Shown: positions 41,532 through 53,366, numbered from the stretch's first letter. The stretch: DNA of 64,000 bases from Pectinophora gossypiella (GCF_024362695.1 NC_065420.1:6277420-6341419); one strand, 5' to 3'. The notes: generated by a model from the sequence alone, not told the origin. Translations and numbers: made by a program.

Positions 41532-42985
41532 TTGCCTTTACATTATGGGCGCAAAGATTTTGCAGCGGCGGGCAATGTGATGTGTTCGCTGATAGATGGT
41601 GGACTGTATGGAGACAGTGTTTGGCTTTTTGCGAGATTTACTAATGATTTACTGTTTTGTTTTTTATTATCATTTTTATTTTTTAATAATTGTATTTTTT
41701 TTGTGTTTTTCATGTTATTTATAGTCTTATTTTTCATTTGGTTTTATTTTTGTTTAAATATTTTTTTTGTCATAAAGCGCATTGGGTTACACTGTAATGT
41801 TGTATGTTCCTTTATAAATAAATTAATTGGGACGGGTGAATACTATCACACCCGTTCATAGACGAAGATTGGAGAGTATAGCCGAGTAAGCCGTCTACTA
41901 ATCATACGTCACTATCAATGGCTGATACGAACGCACTCGCCTGTCTTCTTATGTGTCAATGGCAAACTAAATAGTATCGGCCCAAAACTTGGCAACAAGT
42001 ATGGCGCTGTAGCGCTCATCAGATCCTCCTGCCCGTAATAGCCGATTACGAAGAGGATTGTTTTGGAAGAAAATCATCAAGTAACGATGTCAAGTTGACT
42101 GTGTTCAGTTCAATTTTAAGTACAAAATTCAGTTTCAGTAAGAGGGTATTACTGCAAACGCTACGTCATGGACTACCACGATGGGATCGGTTTATAGTTC
42201 TCACGAATTTAATAGGCCTTCAAAAAATAACAGGGTTCTCTCAGCGTTTTGTGTACAAGACAATTTCTCAAAGTAATTAAAGAGAAGTCTAGGCTAAGTA
42301 CATATACAAAGTCCCAGGTACACCTATATATCCATTATTTAGTTTCTACTGCAGTATTTATCAGCAGTAGTCTCTAAGCACACAAAGGAGTTTTAATTTT
42401 AATTGGCAAGGCTTGGATACTTGGCCACTCAGATTTAAGTTGGCTCCGGTGCTAGTTTCCGGTTCCGGTCACGATCGTCCCGGATCGATTTTCTATTTGT
42501 AGTTCACCTGCTTCTTTTTGTCCCGTGTTTAGCTCTTTTTAGACACTACTTTGCCTGGATTAAGCTCCTATTTTAACAAGGATAATTTTAAATCCTCCTA
42601 TCTTTCTCAGTACCTAACGGTCCATCATATCTATTTTAGGATTTAGGAATTAGTAACTGTACCCAGGGTCGGTTGGGTGGACAAATGCAGACAATAATAA
42701 TAAAATACCGCATGCAAATTCATTCCGCTGTTTGTAACTTAACCTAATTGGTAATTTAACTATCAATAGTAAATAGATTTTTTAATTTTTATATATATTT
42801 TTTTCATTTTCCTAATTTAACTTTAATTAACTTGACTGGCTGGTTGGTGAACTAATTCATTCTGGTATGTATAAAGATATTGCCATTTGACGTAATGTAA
42901 TTTTAGAGTAGTTTCATAACCGTTTACCAAAAAGTCAATCAACCCATTTCGGTGAGTGACGAAAAAATCGGAATGGCTGAAAATC
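41532..42985. other. Unassigned stretch with a T-rich run
   Basis: The 109-codon ORF at 41532-41861 is mostly poly-phenylalanine-like sequence from a T-rich run (41653-41770) and is not taken as a gene. No exon recognised. Confidence 0.35.
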
Positions 42986-43004
42986 GATATGATGTGTATG
43001 TCGG

Positions 43005-43080
43005 GGGCGGAAGCGGAAGTGGCGCCATAAATCCGCTGTTCGAACCCGCCTAGCGCACTTCCGGGAAAAATTCCCGCCGA
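43005..43080. promoter_or_regulatory. Compact cluster of ETS-like and kB-like words
   Basis: 'gcggaagcggaagtgg' (ETS-like cores), 'cacttccggg' and the palindrome-like GGGAAAAATTCCC (43063-43075, Rel/NF-kB-like) lie within 75 bases in a less AT-rich island. No promoter or exon is visible beside them; function is inference. Confidence 0.25.
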
Positions 43081-43276
43081 ATATCGTAGTAGATTTTTTT
43101 ATAACAGCGCTCTTCGGAGTAAAGATATGAGAGCTATCTGTCTCGGGACATTATAACGACATCGATACGGACATGGTATTTAAAAAAAAATAAGGTCTAA
43201 TAATGATCTTTTAAGACTATTTATTACTCACTGCGTTAAGGATTGACTGGTAATGACCTGACGAAATATAAGTACT

Positions 43277-43415
43277 GTACAGTCATGAGCAATATCATAT
43301 ACCCACTTTAGAACCCTGTCGCATATTTGACATTTAATGAGACTTACTGGTCAATTTATCGAAAAAGTTAATGTGACATGGTATCAAAGTGTATATATAT
43401 TAGTACTCGTGACCT
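43277..43415 (+). mobile_element. MITE-6 ('GTAC' element)
   Basis: It runs from 'gtacagtcatgagcaatatc' to 'tattagtactcgtgac', with 'catttaatgagacttact' inside. Confidence 0.75.
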
Positions 43416-44974
43416 GTGTGTAGAGGTAATAGTGTACATTCCCCCCGTTGAAACCTTCATGTAACTTTAGACTTATCGGTAAAAGAAATATTAATATTTA
43501 ATACCTATTTAGGCCTCGGCATAATACAGATCGGTACACATGACGCGGTGATGGTTTATGTATATCGGTTATCTATAATACGTAAAGCTCTAAAATAATT
43601 CTATAATTGAGATATAATAATACAACTGGACAATGTTAATGACAACACTTTTATTATTTTTTAGTATAAATTTTAACACACGATACACGTTAAATACTGC
43701 AGATTGTAGAACAAGAAGAAGTATTGCCATACTTAAAAATAAAATATAATTTTGTTGGGGATGCCAACACGAGTTGTCTATCTTGCACGCGCGCGCGCGG
43801 AAGGCGCCACACAGTAAGAACGTGTTATTTTAGTCCGGGCTGTTGTAATAATGGTTCGGCTTGATAAGAGCTACCTACATGTTCAAATCCCGTCCGACCA
43901 GACTATTCGATTCAATTTTCTCTTTCTGAGTTTCCATGGGTGAGTGCTATAGAAAGAAAAATTCCCTGGTTTGATAAAATGCTTACCTAAATGAATGCAT
44001 TATGTAAACTTTAGTGTCGCTTGTAGGGTGAAAAGGCTTACAATGACACGCCCCAGTTGGCGCACGTCGTATTTTTTGTATATTTTTTATTTATAGAGAT
44101 TTAGATTTCTATCACTTCAGCGCACGATGAAATGCCCTGCCTACTCTCCGCTATTTGTCCGCATTAAATGCGTGTGATTTACTCACACGCTCATAAGCGT
44201 TTTTTCTAACATCACATTTGTTGTTTTTCCCTGGTCTCCTGTTTCCCCGACACCTTTTTATTGTGGTCGTGTATCAAATTTCCTAAAGAGCACTCAGCGG
44301 TTTGGCAAAACAGAAGCTAAACTTTACAGACATTAATATTACCAAGCTTTTAAGCTGTTTACAGGCTTTCATATTTATTTACTCCCCAAATATTCTTATG
44401 AAAAATGGTTGCTTCGAACAATATTGGTACACCATTACATGACGCTGTTGTGTACTTTTAATGTCTCCAACTTTGGCGGGACTTAAGCGTTTGATAACAT
44501 TTTGGCAGAACGAAGATTGATTCGGGCGTGGTGGCTGCCATCCATCACGCGTTTCGCAAACACGCTGCAGGCTTGACAATACCAATAAGTGTCAATGTAC
44601 ACTATAAATAGATGAAATGTCCCGCGGAACTCGGCCCGACATGTATTGACATCGAGACGGGTAATACATGATTTTTCGGGGAAAAATCTGGAAGCTGAGA
44701 CGCATTAGGGAAAGTATTCTAGATATAAAGTTGATATCGCTGGAAACTAAGTGGAGACGTCAATAATGGAAGAACGAGGAAAAATGTCTTTTGGGTTCGA
44801 CGCACTTTGGGTGTGATGTCTACGCGTTTGGGAGGAAAAGTGTCAGGAATAACGATATTGTGTCTCAATAAATGTTGGCTGAAATAAAATTTATGATAAT
44901 AACGGTTAGTTTAGATTTTTAGAAAGGGTTGAGTTACACTCGTATAATTAACGACCTGCGAGCATAGAATTGAG
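43416..44974. other. Unassigned stretch, possible old SINE head at 43845-43925
   Basis: 'atggttcggcttgataagag' and 'gttcaaatcccgtccgacc' look like tRNA A- and B-box regions of a SINE family not otherwise seen here. A (CG)n run of about 13 bases is at 43788-43800. No exon recognised. Confidence 0.35.
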
Positions 44975-45271
44975 GAGCTCGGTGGCGCAGCGGTAAACGC
45001 GCTCGGTCTGCGATTGTTGAAGTTAAGCAACTTTCGCAAAGGCCGGTCATAGGATGGGTGACCACAAAAAAAAAAGTTTTCATCTCGAGCTCCTCCGTGC
45101 TTCGGATGGCACGTTAAGCCGTTGGTCCCGGCTGCATTAGCAGTCGTTAATAACCATCAACCCGCACTGGATCCGCGTGATGGTTTAAGGCCCGTTCTCC
45201 CTATCCATCCATAGGGAAGGCCCGTGCCCCAGCAGTGGGGACGTTAATGGGCTGATGATGATGATGATGAT
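44975..45271 (+). mobile_element. SINE-C, tRNA/5S chimeric SINE with target site duplication
   Basis: The head 'ggtggcgcagcggtaaacg' is tRNA-like (A box). It is followed at 45019-45064 by a segment with 'gaagttaagcaac' and 'ggatgggtgaccac', the hallmark words of the 5S rRNA internal promoter region. The 3' part carries 'gctcctccgtgcttcggatg', 'ctccctatccatccataggg' and (GAT)n. An 11-bp direct repeat, 'gagcatagaat', flanks it at 44960-44970 and 45272-45282. There is no complete tRNA or 5S gene. A headless relative is at 34681-34800. Confidence 0.85.
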
Positions 45272-45274
45272 GAG

Positions 45275-45485
45275 CATAGAATAAGGAATAATAATACGTA
45301 TAGAACGGCAACTCTCCGCTCCCCACCAGCGGCTGAGCTAGGTTTACCTCACCCCTCTCGGTCTTACTTTAGTTTTCAATAGTAGGGTCGTCAGACGTCA
45401 CACACACAGATACGGGTGTACGATAACGTTAATGCGTTGCGTGGGTGTCAAACTAGGTGTTTTGTATGAGGTGTGTTATGAGCCT
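45275..45485 (+). repeat. Rep-2 copy abutted by SINE-C
   Basis: It runs 'catagaataaggaataataa', 'ctccccaccagcggctgagc', 'taggtttacctcacccct' and 'gtcacacacacagatacggg'. SINE-C integrated at its left edge. Confidence 0.7.
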
Positions 45486-47371
45486 GAATGCTGGGAATAG
45501 AATCGACTACCATAACCATGGTATTGTTACAGTTAAGGAGGCCATGACTGCTACTACAGAAACTAAAAATAAACTACTTACAACGTAAAAATCGCCAAGA
45601 TAGTCAACTGAGTCGGCTCCGGCTAATGGAAAGTACAAAGCTCCAGTAACACGAGTGAAGGCGTGTGAATACTCTATTAGGGACGTCTGGGCCCGCGGCG
45701 GGTCTAAATAAACGACAATTTTTCCATGTAATACCTAACCCTAGGCAAGTTTTGGGTTATCGAGAGTTAGAGTAGAGACGTCTTTTTGTACTTTAATTTT
45801 ACAAGCGGTTTATTGTGAATGGATGTAAATTGAACAGTGTTAGTAACTTTAGGGCGTACGTACTTGGGTTTCTTTTTAGTTTTCAGTTGGATCTTCGTCA
45901 TATACATAGCCACAAGTCGTGTATTGTTAGCTCGACGTGGAAAATTGGTACATACAGTGGTGACTATTATAAATTTTTACGAGCAGATGTATCATATTAT
46001 TTTAACGCGCTCAAGGATGAGTTTCGCGTCTCCATAAATGAGGCCTAAAATATCTTTCCAACGCACTCATACTAAAGCTTTAAACACCGGTATTAAATTA
46101 TGTAATAATGAAATCCCGATGTTACTGATGTTATTTATTTTTATTACAAAACATACTTAAACTATCATTGTGCTACACAAAGCTATTTGTATCCGTTTAT
46201 ATTACTTTGCAAAGGCTCAAATAGGTATTTCAGTGGTATTAGGCTCTCATACGATTACTAACGCAATAGTAGGTACTGTAGCTATGTAGAACCTCCCTAT
46301 TTCAGTACAAAGCTCGCTGATTACTACGCCCTGGGCGATGCACTACCCCTCTTGTACGTATACAACGCACCGCCTTTTTATCCCCTGATCGATGATGCTA
46401 AGACGCTGTTTTTGAAACAGAATAGAAAATAGGGGGATGTTTTGCTTGTAATGCTCTCAGAATTCGTATAGATACAATTTTGTCAAAACATACCCAATGA
46501 GATGAACTCTTAGACAAAAATTCCCTTACTCTTTCCAATGTAACATAATTTCGGTCATGTCTATATCTTGTCTTTATATATGAGTACATCTGTATGTATA
46601 CATAAAATCATTGGCTAATTAATGACGTCAATCGACAATTTACAGATATTCTTGTAACTGTGTTATGTTCTAATATAGGTGAAGCCGCAATGTTCTTAAA
46701 AAAATATGAACTTAGGCGATGAGCAGTTAACATATACCAGTAAAGCTCACCATAATATATCTATCTTGGTAGGCCAGGTTGATGTGTCCATATACGTATA
46801 TCTAAGTACTATTAGACATAACGAATTAGTGAATATATTTCAATAGAGGTAACATTTTACAATAGCTTTAATGTATGACCTAGATGTCAAAGTACACAAG
46901 CTAGTGTTGTGACGTTCATTAGAATAGCGATATATCATTCGAGATGAGGTGGATCGATTGTTTTCTCTCTAACAGTATAATGTAGGTATGTATGGTGCTC
47001 TGATACAGATGTAATGAAAACGTATAAAATTCTAATAAAGCTTTAACGAAGTTCATTATATTCTTATAGATATCAGAAAACTCTTCAAAACGTTGTTTTC
47101 ATTTGGTGATTTCATGTTTATTTATTTAAGCTGTTCCATAACTGGGTTGGTTGTTAGCATATTTCTGGAGCGCATTTTTACATTAGTATTCCGAGTGTGA
47201 CGTAGCGAGGTTGACGAATGGTAATATTACATTTGTTAGGGCTGCCATATATTAAGGAGTGTTTAATTTGTCTTCTCTGCTACACTGAATAAAAAAAATA
47301 CTTAGAACGAGTGTATACCCTGTTTCAAACACCGAACCCCGGTACTAATGAGTTATTAATTTATATTATGT
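45486..47371. other. Unassigned stretch, 1.9 kb
   Basis: No repeat family or exon recognised. Two overlapping plus-strand ORFs (77 and 66 codons, 45815-46048) were considered; neither shows a domain. Confidence 0.35.
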
Positions 47372-47580
47372 CATAAAATAAGGAAAAATACTACGTATAG
47401 TACGGCAACTTCCCGGTCCCCACCAGCGTCAGAGCTAGGTTTACCTCAAAAAACACAGTTTAGACTTGAATCGTATGGTGTCAGACGTCACACACACAGT
47501 TGCGCGTATACGATAATGTCAATGTGTAGTGTCTGTGTAAAACGAGGTAGTTTGTATGAAGTGTCCGGGGCGTGCTTAAG
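47372..47580 (+). repeat. Rep-2 copy
   Basis: It has 'ccccaccagcgtcagagcta', 'ttgaatcgtatggtgtcaga', 'cgtcacacacacag' and 'gtgtaaaacgaggtag'. Confidence 0.7.
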
Positions 47581-47665
47581 TGCAGTTTTCACTCAGTTGT
47601 ACCATAAAAGACGGCGATACGACTCACTACCTACCACGTTAGTCTAACAGAAAGCTCAGTGACGT
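47581..47665 (-). repeat. Rep-8, reverse copy
   Basis: It has 'agacggcgatacgactcact', 'acctaccacgttagtctaac' and 'agaaagctcagtgacgtgtg'. It directly adjoins Rep-2. Confidence 0.6.
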
Positions 47666-47780
47666 GTGTGATATATAAATTATGTTATAATTATACTACT
47701 TAGCGTCTCGCATATATTATTGTAGGTTAACTAAGCATAGAGCGACATGGATACCGCTGGCGTGGTAGTCGATTTCTCTT

Positions 47781-48011
47781 ATTCAGCGCTTATCGCTATC
47801 AGCCCACTAGGGTCGATTAATTCTTTCAAATATAATCCTTTCATACGACGCCGTGAGCCGAAGTTCGCGGCCAACAGGGCACCCTCAGGCCTGGTGTTTT
47901 AAATTTTGTATCGGGTCCCCCTCAGCGCTCCGCATTTGTCCAGCCAAGTAGTTAAAGCCACCTTGCGGCATATTTACAATAAATCACGTCAAACACAAAA
48001 GAAAAAAAAAA
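47781..48011 (+). mobile_element. Retro-P in sense orientation, with A-rich tail
   Basis: It reads 'attcagcgcttatcgctatc', 'agggcaccctcaggcctg', 'gcatttgtccagccaagtag', 'ttacaataaatcacgtcaaa' and ends in an A-rich tail at 47995-48011. This orientation shows that the T-runs at the start of the other copies are reversed poly(A) tails. Confidence 0.75.
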
Positions 48012-48375
48012 CAATCCGTAAGTATTATTTCTGCGTATTTTTTTGTCACATTCTGGATCAACCGAACATACCTAATCTTATACGTAATATTAAATGATTG
48101 CGTACCAACCCTCTGACCTATTTCTTTCTTGGATTTGTCCATTAAAAAGCTGCGAGTCGCAAAAAGTCAACGCAAGCAAGACGTCTTGTTATGTTGGCAT
48201 TTGCAGAAACGACACGTAAAATTACGATTGTAATCTGTCATTTTATGTTAGTCGTTTTGCTAGTGATTATATGTACTTGTACTTATAAGTAAGCATATAT
48301 CACGTTTGGGGATGGTAAAGCGACGTGAATGTGTGTGTATAGTAGTTAATTTGCATTTGTCGATTAGTCTTTTTC
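48012..48375. other. Unassigned stretch
   Basis: No feature recognised. Confidence 0.35.
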
Positions 48376-48637
48376 GTGTGGGCTATGAGGTGGATTACCA
48401 ACCTCAGCAACCCTGGTGTCAAGGTTCTTAAGCCACCAGATGCCCCTGACATGACTCATGTAACGACAAAGTAATTATATCAGTAAGTAGTAACCGAGAC
48501 CAACGACTTAACGAGCCTTTCGAAGCACGGGACTTACTTTCGGACATCGGGTGCTTTGCCCGCAGTGCCCTTTTTGTGATATGTGCCCGACGAGATTTGA
48601 ACCTTGGAACCTTCAACCACTGCACCACTGAGGTCGT
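48376..48637 (-). mobile_element. SINE-A, reverse, slightly degraded
   Basis: It holds 'gaggtggattaccaacctca', 'atgcccctgacatgactcat' and the degraded head 'gatttgaaccttggaacct'. The 66-codon minus ORF over it (MVQWLKVPRFKS...) is the usual false ORF from a tRNA-like head. Confidence 0.75.
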
Positions 48638-49324
48638 CGAGTGGTCATCATTATATGCCTCGTCCGTCTATTGAAAAAGATTTTTAGATCTAACAATTTT
48701 TCGATCGACGACGAGACTGTATAGGAATACGGGAGCTGCAAGGTTTACCGCATGCCCGGCAGGAAAATGTTTCAGTGGATGGAATGAAACCGTTCTCATG
48801 TCTCCTTTTCCTCCGATCCTCCAAAACGTGGAATCAGGCATCGTCATTTACTTTGCGTCACTCCTGTGCATATTTTCAAGGATGCACTGTAATTGGGTGA
48901 CTTTATCGACTTTTTATTAATTTCCATCGTAATTCTTTCCACAACCAGCGTCTCCTAGCAAAGTCGGGGAACCAATCCAATCCCGTTCTTCATTTGTTTT
49001 CCTTTGCGGCGTAATTCTCACTTCCGTTCCCGCCTGTTCTGTTTACTTACTTTTTAAATTAATTAATTAGTTGTATAACATTTTCAATTACAAATAATTT
49101 ATATTAATTCTATTTAATAATATTTTAAATTATTAAAATATTGGACGATAAAAGTGCAGGTAAATTAACAGTCCATATAAATTCCATCGTTTCGCAACTT
49201 TTAATTTAATTTAGTTTTAATCTAGTTAATATTCAAATTAGATATTGAGATATCTACTTAAAGATAATTAAACTTCTTTCAAAATACGCGTGATCATGAC
49301 ACGAGAAAATCAACAACATCATAA
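48638..49324. other. Unassigned stretch of mixed composition
   Basis: The segment 48720-49040 is less AT-rich and not repeated in the window. No exon was recognised. Confidence 0.35.
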
Positions 49325-49447
49325 AATAAGTTCACGACTGTATCCCATTTGGGGTAGCCAGAGGTGCATCGCATAATGAACTAAGTACCCACACCTCACC
49401 GAGCTTTCTTATAGACCAACGTGATAGGTGGTGAGCTGTATGGTAAC
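49325..49447 (+). repeat. Rep-8 copy
   Basis: It has 'gttcacgactgtatcccatt', 'tggggtagccagaggtgcat', 'acccacacctcaccgagctt' and 'gaccaacgtgataggtggtg'. Confidence 0.65.
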
Positions 49448-49835
49448 GAGAAAATCATACAACAAAAAAGTTAAATTCATAGTGAAAAAACCCATCATTT
49501 ATTTGTCTATAGATGGTTGCGTGGAAGACATTGCTAATTAGTAAAAAAGCCGCCTATTGTAGTTATGTACTTCCTGTGTATTTGTTAAGTTGTGAATGTA
49601 TGGACTTAGAACTTAAATAAATTCATCAAAATTTATTAGGACAAAAAAAGAAAGTGGGTAGAGTTTCCGCGGAAATTCTTTTTTATGATTTAATTAGCGG
49701 ACTAATAATAATACTGATACCTTTGTACGTTCGTAACATAATTCTGTATTAAGCATGGGACAGATTCTCAGAGTCAACTCTATCAACAATTTTTTGTGAA
49801 ATTTCGGGCATAAAATCAGAATTAATAATGTCAAT
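49448..49835. other. Unassigned stretch
   Basis: No feature recognised. Confidence 0.35.
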
Positions 49836-49847
49836 GACCCCATTAAA

Positions 49848-50147
49848 GGCCTCCATGATCCAGTAGTTTGAGCGTTCGGATCACGATCCGGAGGTCCCGG
49901 GTTCAAACCCCGGTGTAGACATATCACGAAAATCACTTTGTGATCCCTAGTTTGTTTAGGACATTACAGGCTGATCACCTGATTGTCCGAAAGTAAGATG
50001 ATCCGTGCTTCGGAAGTTACGTTAATGATGTAAATTAGTAGTCGTTACATGAGCTATGTCAGGGGCCTTTGGCGGTTCAATAGTAGCCCTGACACGAGGG
50101 TTGATGGGGTTGGTAATCCACCTCACAACCCGCACGATAGAAGAAGA
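49848..50147 (+). mobile_element. SINE-A, full-length with target site duplication
   Basis: The head has 'gatccagtagtttgagcg' and B box 'gggttcaaaccccggt'. The body has 'ttacaggctgatcacctgat' and 'gtcaggggcctttggcggtt', and the tail is (GAA)n. An 11-bp direct repeat, 'gaccccattaa', lies at 49836-49846 and 50149-50159. A 20-30 base segment around 50017 is deleted relative to the copy at 34935. Confidence 0.88.
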
Positions 50148-50159
50148 AGACCCCATTAA

Positions 50160-50654
50160 CGCTTCCACTGAAACATTTCGAAGTAAATATGTAACTTTTC
50201 CAATTTAGTTTCGAAACGTTGAACAATTTACGGCTTAGTGAGCGAATATAAAGTAAATATCAGTCCCGCCGAGTGTGACGCGACCCTAACCACAGCCGTC
50301 TAGAGGTCGTCCTGCCCTAATGACACCACTTTTTTTTCTAATTATCTAACTCAATACAAGACTTATCGCGAATTCTATTATTTTGTCTGAGATGGCAAAA
50401 GCTTTTGGTTGATATTTCTTTATTTCGTCAAGGTGCTTAAAAAATGATCGAATCTCAACAAAAGTTTTAGGGTTGCGTAACAACAATTTATGTAATCAAT
50501 TGTGATGTCTTTGAATATTGAAAATGAAGAAACCATTAAAAACAAATTTAGATTTAATATTGTCTACTCATAAGTTATTATCTGTATTTAAATAATATTT
50601 CTCTCAATGTTTTTAGATATAGTCACTTCTAATCGCAAAACTACGCATCATCTC
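50160..50654. other. Unassigned stretch
   Basis: No feature recognised. Confidence 0.35.
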
Positions 50655-50829
50655 GGACCGGATCGGTGCTTTTGAAGGCACGTTAAGCCGTTGTTTCTGG
50701 TTATTATTTACTAATGTAAGTGATCTTTCATGAGCCCTGTCAGTGGCCTTTGGAGGCTCAATCATAACCCTGACACTATGGTTGATGAGGCTGGTATTCC
50801 ACCTCACAACCCATACGATAAGAAGAAGA
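50655..50829 (+). repeat. SINE-A, headless
   Basis: It has 'gcttttgaaggcacgttaag', 'tcatgagccctgtcagtggc' and 'ccacctcacaacccatacga', ending in (GAA)-like repeats. Confidence 0.7.
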
Positions 50830-50844
50830 TCGCAAAAACCTTAT

Positions 50845-50975
50845 TTTAGTGGTAGCCTAGTTGGAAAAACTATTCACTCTCATTTTGAGGTCGCAGGTTC
50901 GAATTTAGGTAAACCAATGATTTTCGGATTCACGCTCGGTCAAGGAAAACATCGTGTGATTGGAAACTGTCAAAT
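50845..50975 (+). repeat. SINE-B, 5' half
   Basis: The head has 'gtggtagcctagttggaaaa' and 'tcgcaggttcgaattta', followed by 'aaaccaatgattttcggatt' and 'aaggaaaacatcgtg'. Confidence 0.65.
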
Positions 50976-51091
50976 CTTTTATCCCGTAAATATTGGGATA
51001 ATCAAGAAATGTCATAGCGAAAAGAGCTTACAATAAAACGTACAAACCATTTTTGAAAACGAGACCATACCTACTTCAGTGCAACGGCACT

Positions 51092-51215
51092 TCAAATTCA
51101 AAAATATATTTACCCAGTAGGTAACATAGTTACACTTTGAATCGTCATTTTTTACATAACGAACGTCTCGTCCGCCTAAAACTACTACAGTTTCTCACAG
51201 TCCCACAGTTCACCT
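51092..51215 (-). mobile_element. Non-LTR retrotransposon 3' end
   Basis: 'ttcaaattcaaaaatatatt', 'cagtaggtaacatagttaca' and 'cgaacgtctcgtccgcctaa' match 16986-17177. Confidence 0.75.
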
Positions 51216-52036
51216 TTGAATAGAATAGAAATACGAGTTTTATAGTAGTTCGCATAAGTATTCAGTAAACTGGGCAACATTATTAGGGCTTTAGTGATAT
51301 TCTAAATGGTTAGGAGTACTTAAATTAGCCGGGTTATTATATTCACTGTTATTAGTGTGCTTTTCTTAATTATCGGATCTCTTGGTTACTTTTTTTTATT
51401 TTTATAACTATGAATATTTTGTGGCTGGCCGCAACCGATAATATATTATGATATTAAGATAAACATGTTTGTGGAATTAACGTGTGTGGCAGGCTACCAA
51501 TTAATGCGGTTTTGAGAAGATGAGGTATACCTACGTATACACTATTTAAGCATTTGTCTGTTAAATTTTAGCGATCCGTTTTTATTTGTTCAAGTTATTT
51601 TAGTCCTAAGAGCATTCTTGGCTTTCCGACATTTAACGATTTACAGATACATGTAACAATACTACTATAAAAATAATACTGAATAGGTAAAACGAGACAT
51701 TTTCGAATCGGTAAATCCCTCGTGTGTCTTTGGCATTGTTTTCACAAATTACAATTACGACACGTTCGTTACTCCTAGCATATTTTACGTCTGCAGCAAT
51801 TTCCATTTGTTCACAGAGAATTAAAAAAACGCGTCAGAAAACGACCTTTTCTCCCCATCGCTATCTTTTTACTTTTTAGCGGAAACAGACTGAGTAGCAA
51901 GAGGAATCCTCGCACGGAAATATAACTTTAAAACTATATGTGCCGGTTGTGTCGTAGCTGGTGGCATACATGGTTTGTCACTCAACGTTGTCCGCGGGCG
52001 GGTACTTGTCCGTCTATTGCTCGCTCGTGTCCAATG
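51216..52036. other. Unassigned stretch
   Basis: No exon or repeat family recognised. The stretch 51955-52030 is GC-richer. Confidence 0.35.
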
Positions 52037-52100
52037 CAACTACGACCAACTGAAACCAACTGCGACCAACTGAAACCAACTGCGCCCAACTAAGTGTAGC
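52037..52100 (+). repeat. Tandem repeat with 10/20-bp period
   Basis: Units alternate CAACTGCGAC and CAACTGAAAC (first unit CAACTACGAC), about five 10-bp units before decaying. The minus-strand ORF at 52014-52226 that includes it is not considered real. Confidence 0.8.
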
Positions 52101-52310
52101 AACTAGTCGCCCAGTGTCTAGACCGCATCGTTTTATATCTGTGCACAAAGTTGGCAGCTGTTTGATGGTAAATATTGCGGGGTGATGCGGAAGCAGTGTT
52201 ATGTAACAAACTTGTGTACTGGACAAATAACTATAATGTAAGTAAAGAAAATAAAATTATATGTTGTCTTTATTAGAATTTACGAAATCTAGTTATCTCT
52301 ACGTTTGTTT

Positions 52311-52415
52311 AACACTTTCAAAGACAGAACGTCTAATGACGTTCTGATCCCAAGGTGTCGTATTACCTATTATGAACCATCAATGACCCATGATCTTTGT
52401 TCGTGAAAGGGTTAA
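52311..52415 (+). repeat. Rep-9, copy 1
   Basis: It has 'acgtctaatgacgttctgat', 'ccaaggtgtcgtattaccta' and 'ttatgaaccatcaatgaccc'. An inverted copy is at 54042-54147. Confidence 0.65.
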
Positions 52416-52830
52416 ATTATACCAGTGTATTTTATTTACAAAATCAACATATTTATAACTACTACTGCGCTATATGGAGATATATTTTTTTACTTATTTC
52501 TTCGCTAAGTTTTAAACCATTCATTTATATTTACTGCAGTGTACTGTAGCAGCTTACTTACAGTACGCATCAACCTCAAAAACACTCAACTATGTTTACA
52601 TTGTACGTTACCTACTCGCTGTTTAGGTAATCACACAATGATACTCATAAAAGAACTTTGCAATCCGCTCATTATTTAACTATTTATTTATTCACAAAGG
52701 CGAAATTTTAGCTGGATAATACCAGTCGGCGATAATGTCATGCGTTGGAGACTAGTTCCACACAGGGACGCTTTCAGAAGGGGTGATGATTCATATATCT
52801 TTAACTAGTTATTGTAAATAGAGAATTATA

Positions 52831-53090
52831 CAGGGTGTTAGTGACATCGTCACGAAAATTGTGAGGGATGATTCAGACCATGATTCTGAAAACATTAAAA
52901 TTTTCATGAATTTGTCGACAGGAAATTCCGCTTCACATCAACTCAGAATCATGGTCGGAATTTTCCATCGCAAAAGTATAAAATTGAAAATATTTTTTAA
53001 AAAGTCATGATATTTGCGACGGAAAATTCCACTTGATATAAATTCTGAATCATCCCCCTTAGTATACATTACGATGTCATTAACACCCTG
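52831..53090. mobile_element. MITE-5, 260 bp, TA-flanked
   Basis: The ends CAGGGTGTTAGTGACATCGT and, inverted, CAGGGTGTTAATGACATCGT are nearly identical, with TA on each side (52829-52830 and 53091-53092). Inside, 'gatgattcagaccatgattc' faces 'gaatcatccccc' and a further inner repeat pair exists. TA flanks suggest mobilisation by a Tc1/mariner-type transposase. No ORF. Confidence 0.85.
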
Positions 53091-53276
53091 TATAGTTAGG
53101 AGACCTGATAGAACAGATTAAAAAAAGTGCCATAAGAAATTAGAAACAGGTTAGAGCTCATCCATGAATCGACAATAAATTATTGTGAATGTATTTTCTA
53201 CTTAATTAATTTTGAAAAGAAAGATACATTATATAATAAATACTTTAGTGCACACAAGAAATACAAATAAAAACTC

Positions 53277-53366
53277 ACGACTATATGCCAATTGGGGTAG
53301 TCAGAGGTATGGCTATTGTAAGATGATCTAAGTAAGTAGCCACACCTCACCAAGCTTTCTATTAGA
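53277..53366 (+). repeat. Rep-8, left part, split by Retro-P
   Basis: It runs 'ctcacgactatatgccaatt' to 'caccaagctttctattagac'. The rest resumes at 53562. Confidence 0.75.

Noticed and set aside
41532..41861. 109-codon ORF rich in phenylalanine
   Set aside because: The hydrophobic part is a T-rich low-complexity run. I see no start context, domain or splice sites.
44379..44585. Minus-strand GWQPPRPN, considered as the upstream semaphorin exon
   Set aside because: The resemblance is limited to a few residues and no donor in the required phase follows.
45019..45064. Possible 5S rRNA gene
   Set aside because: Only the internal promoter-like part is present; the ends of 5S are missing and the segment is inside a SINE.
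45815..46048. 77-codon ORF
   Set aside because: A second frame is open over the same DNA and neither translation has a recognisable feature.
48428..48628. Minus-strand ORF starting MVQWLKV
   Set aside because: It lies entirely in a reverse SINE-A; such ORFs arise from the tRNA-like head and recur at 58911-59129.
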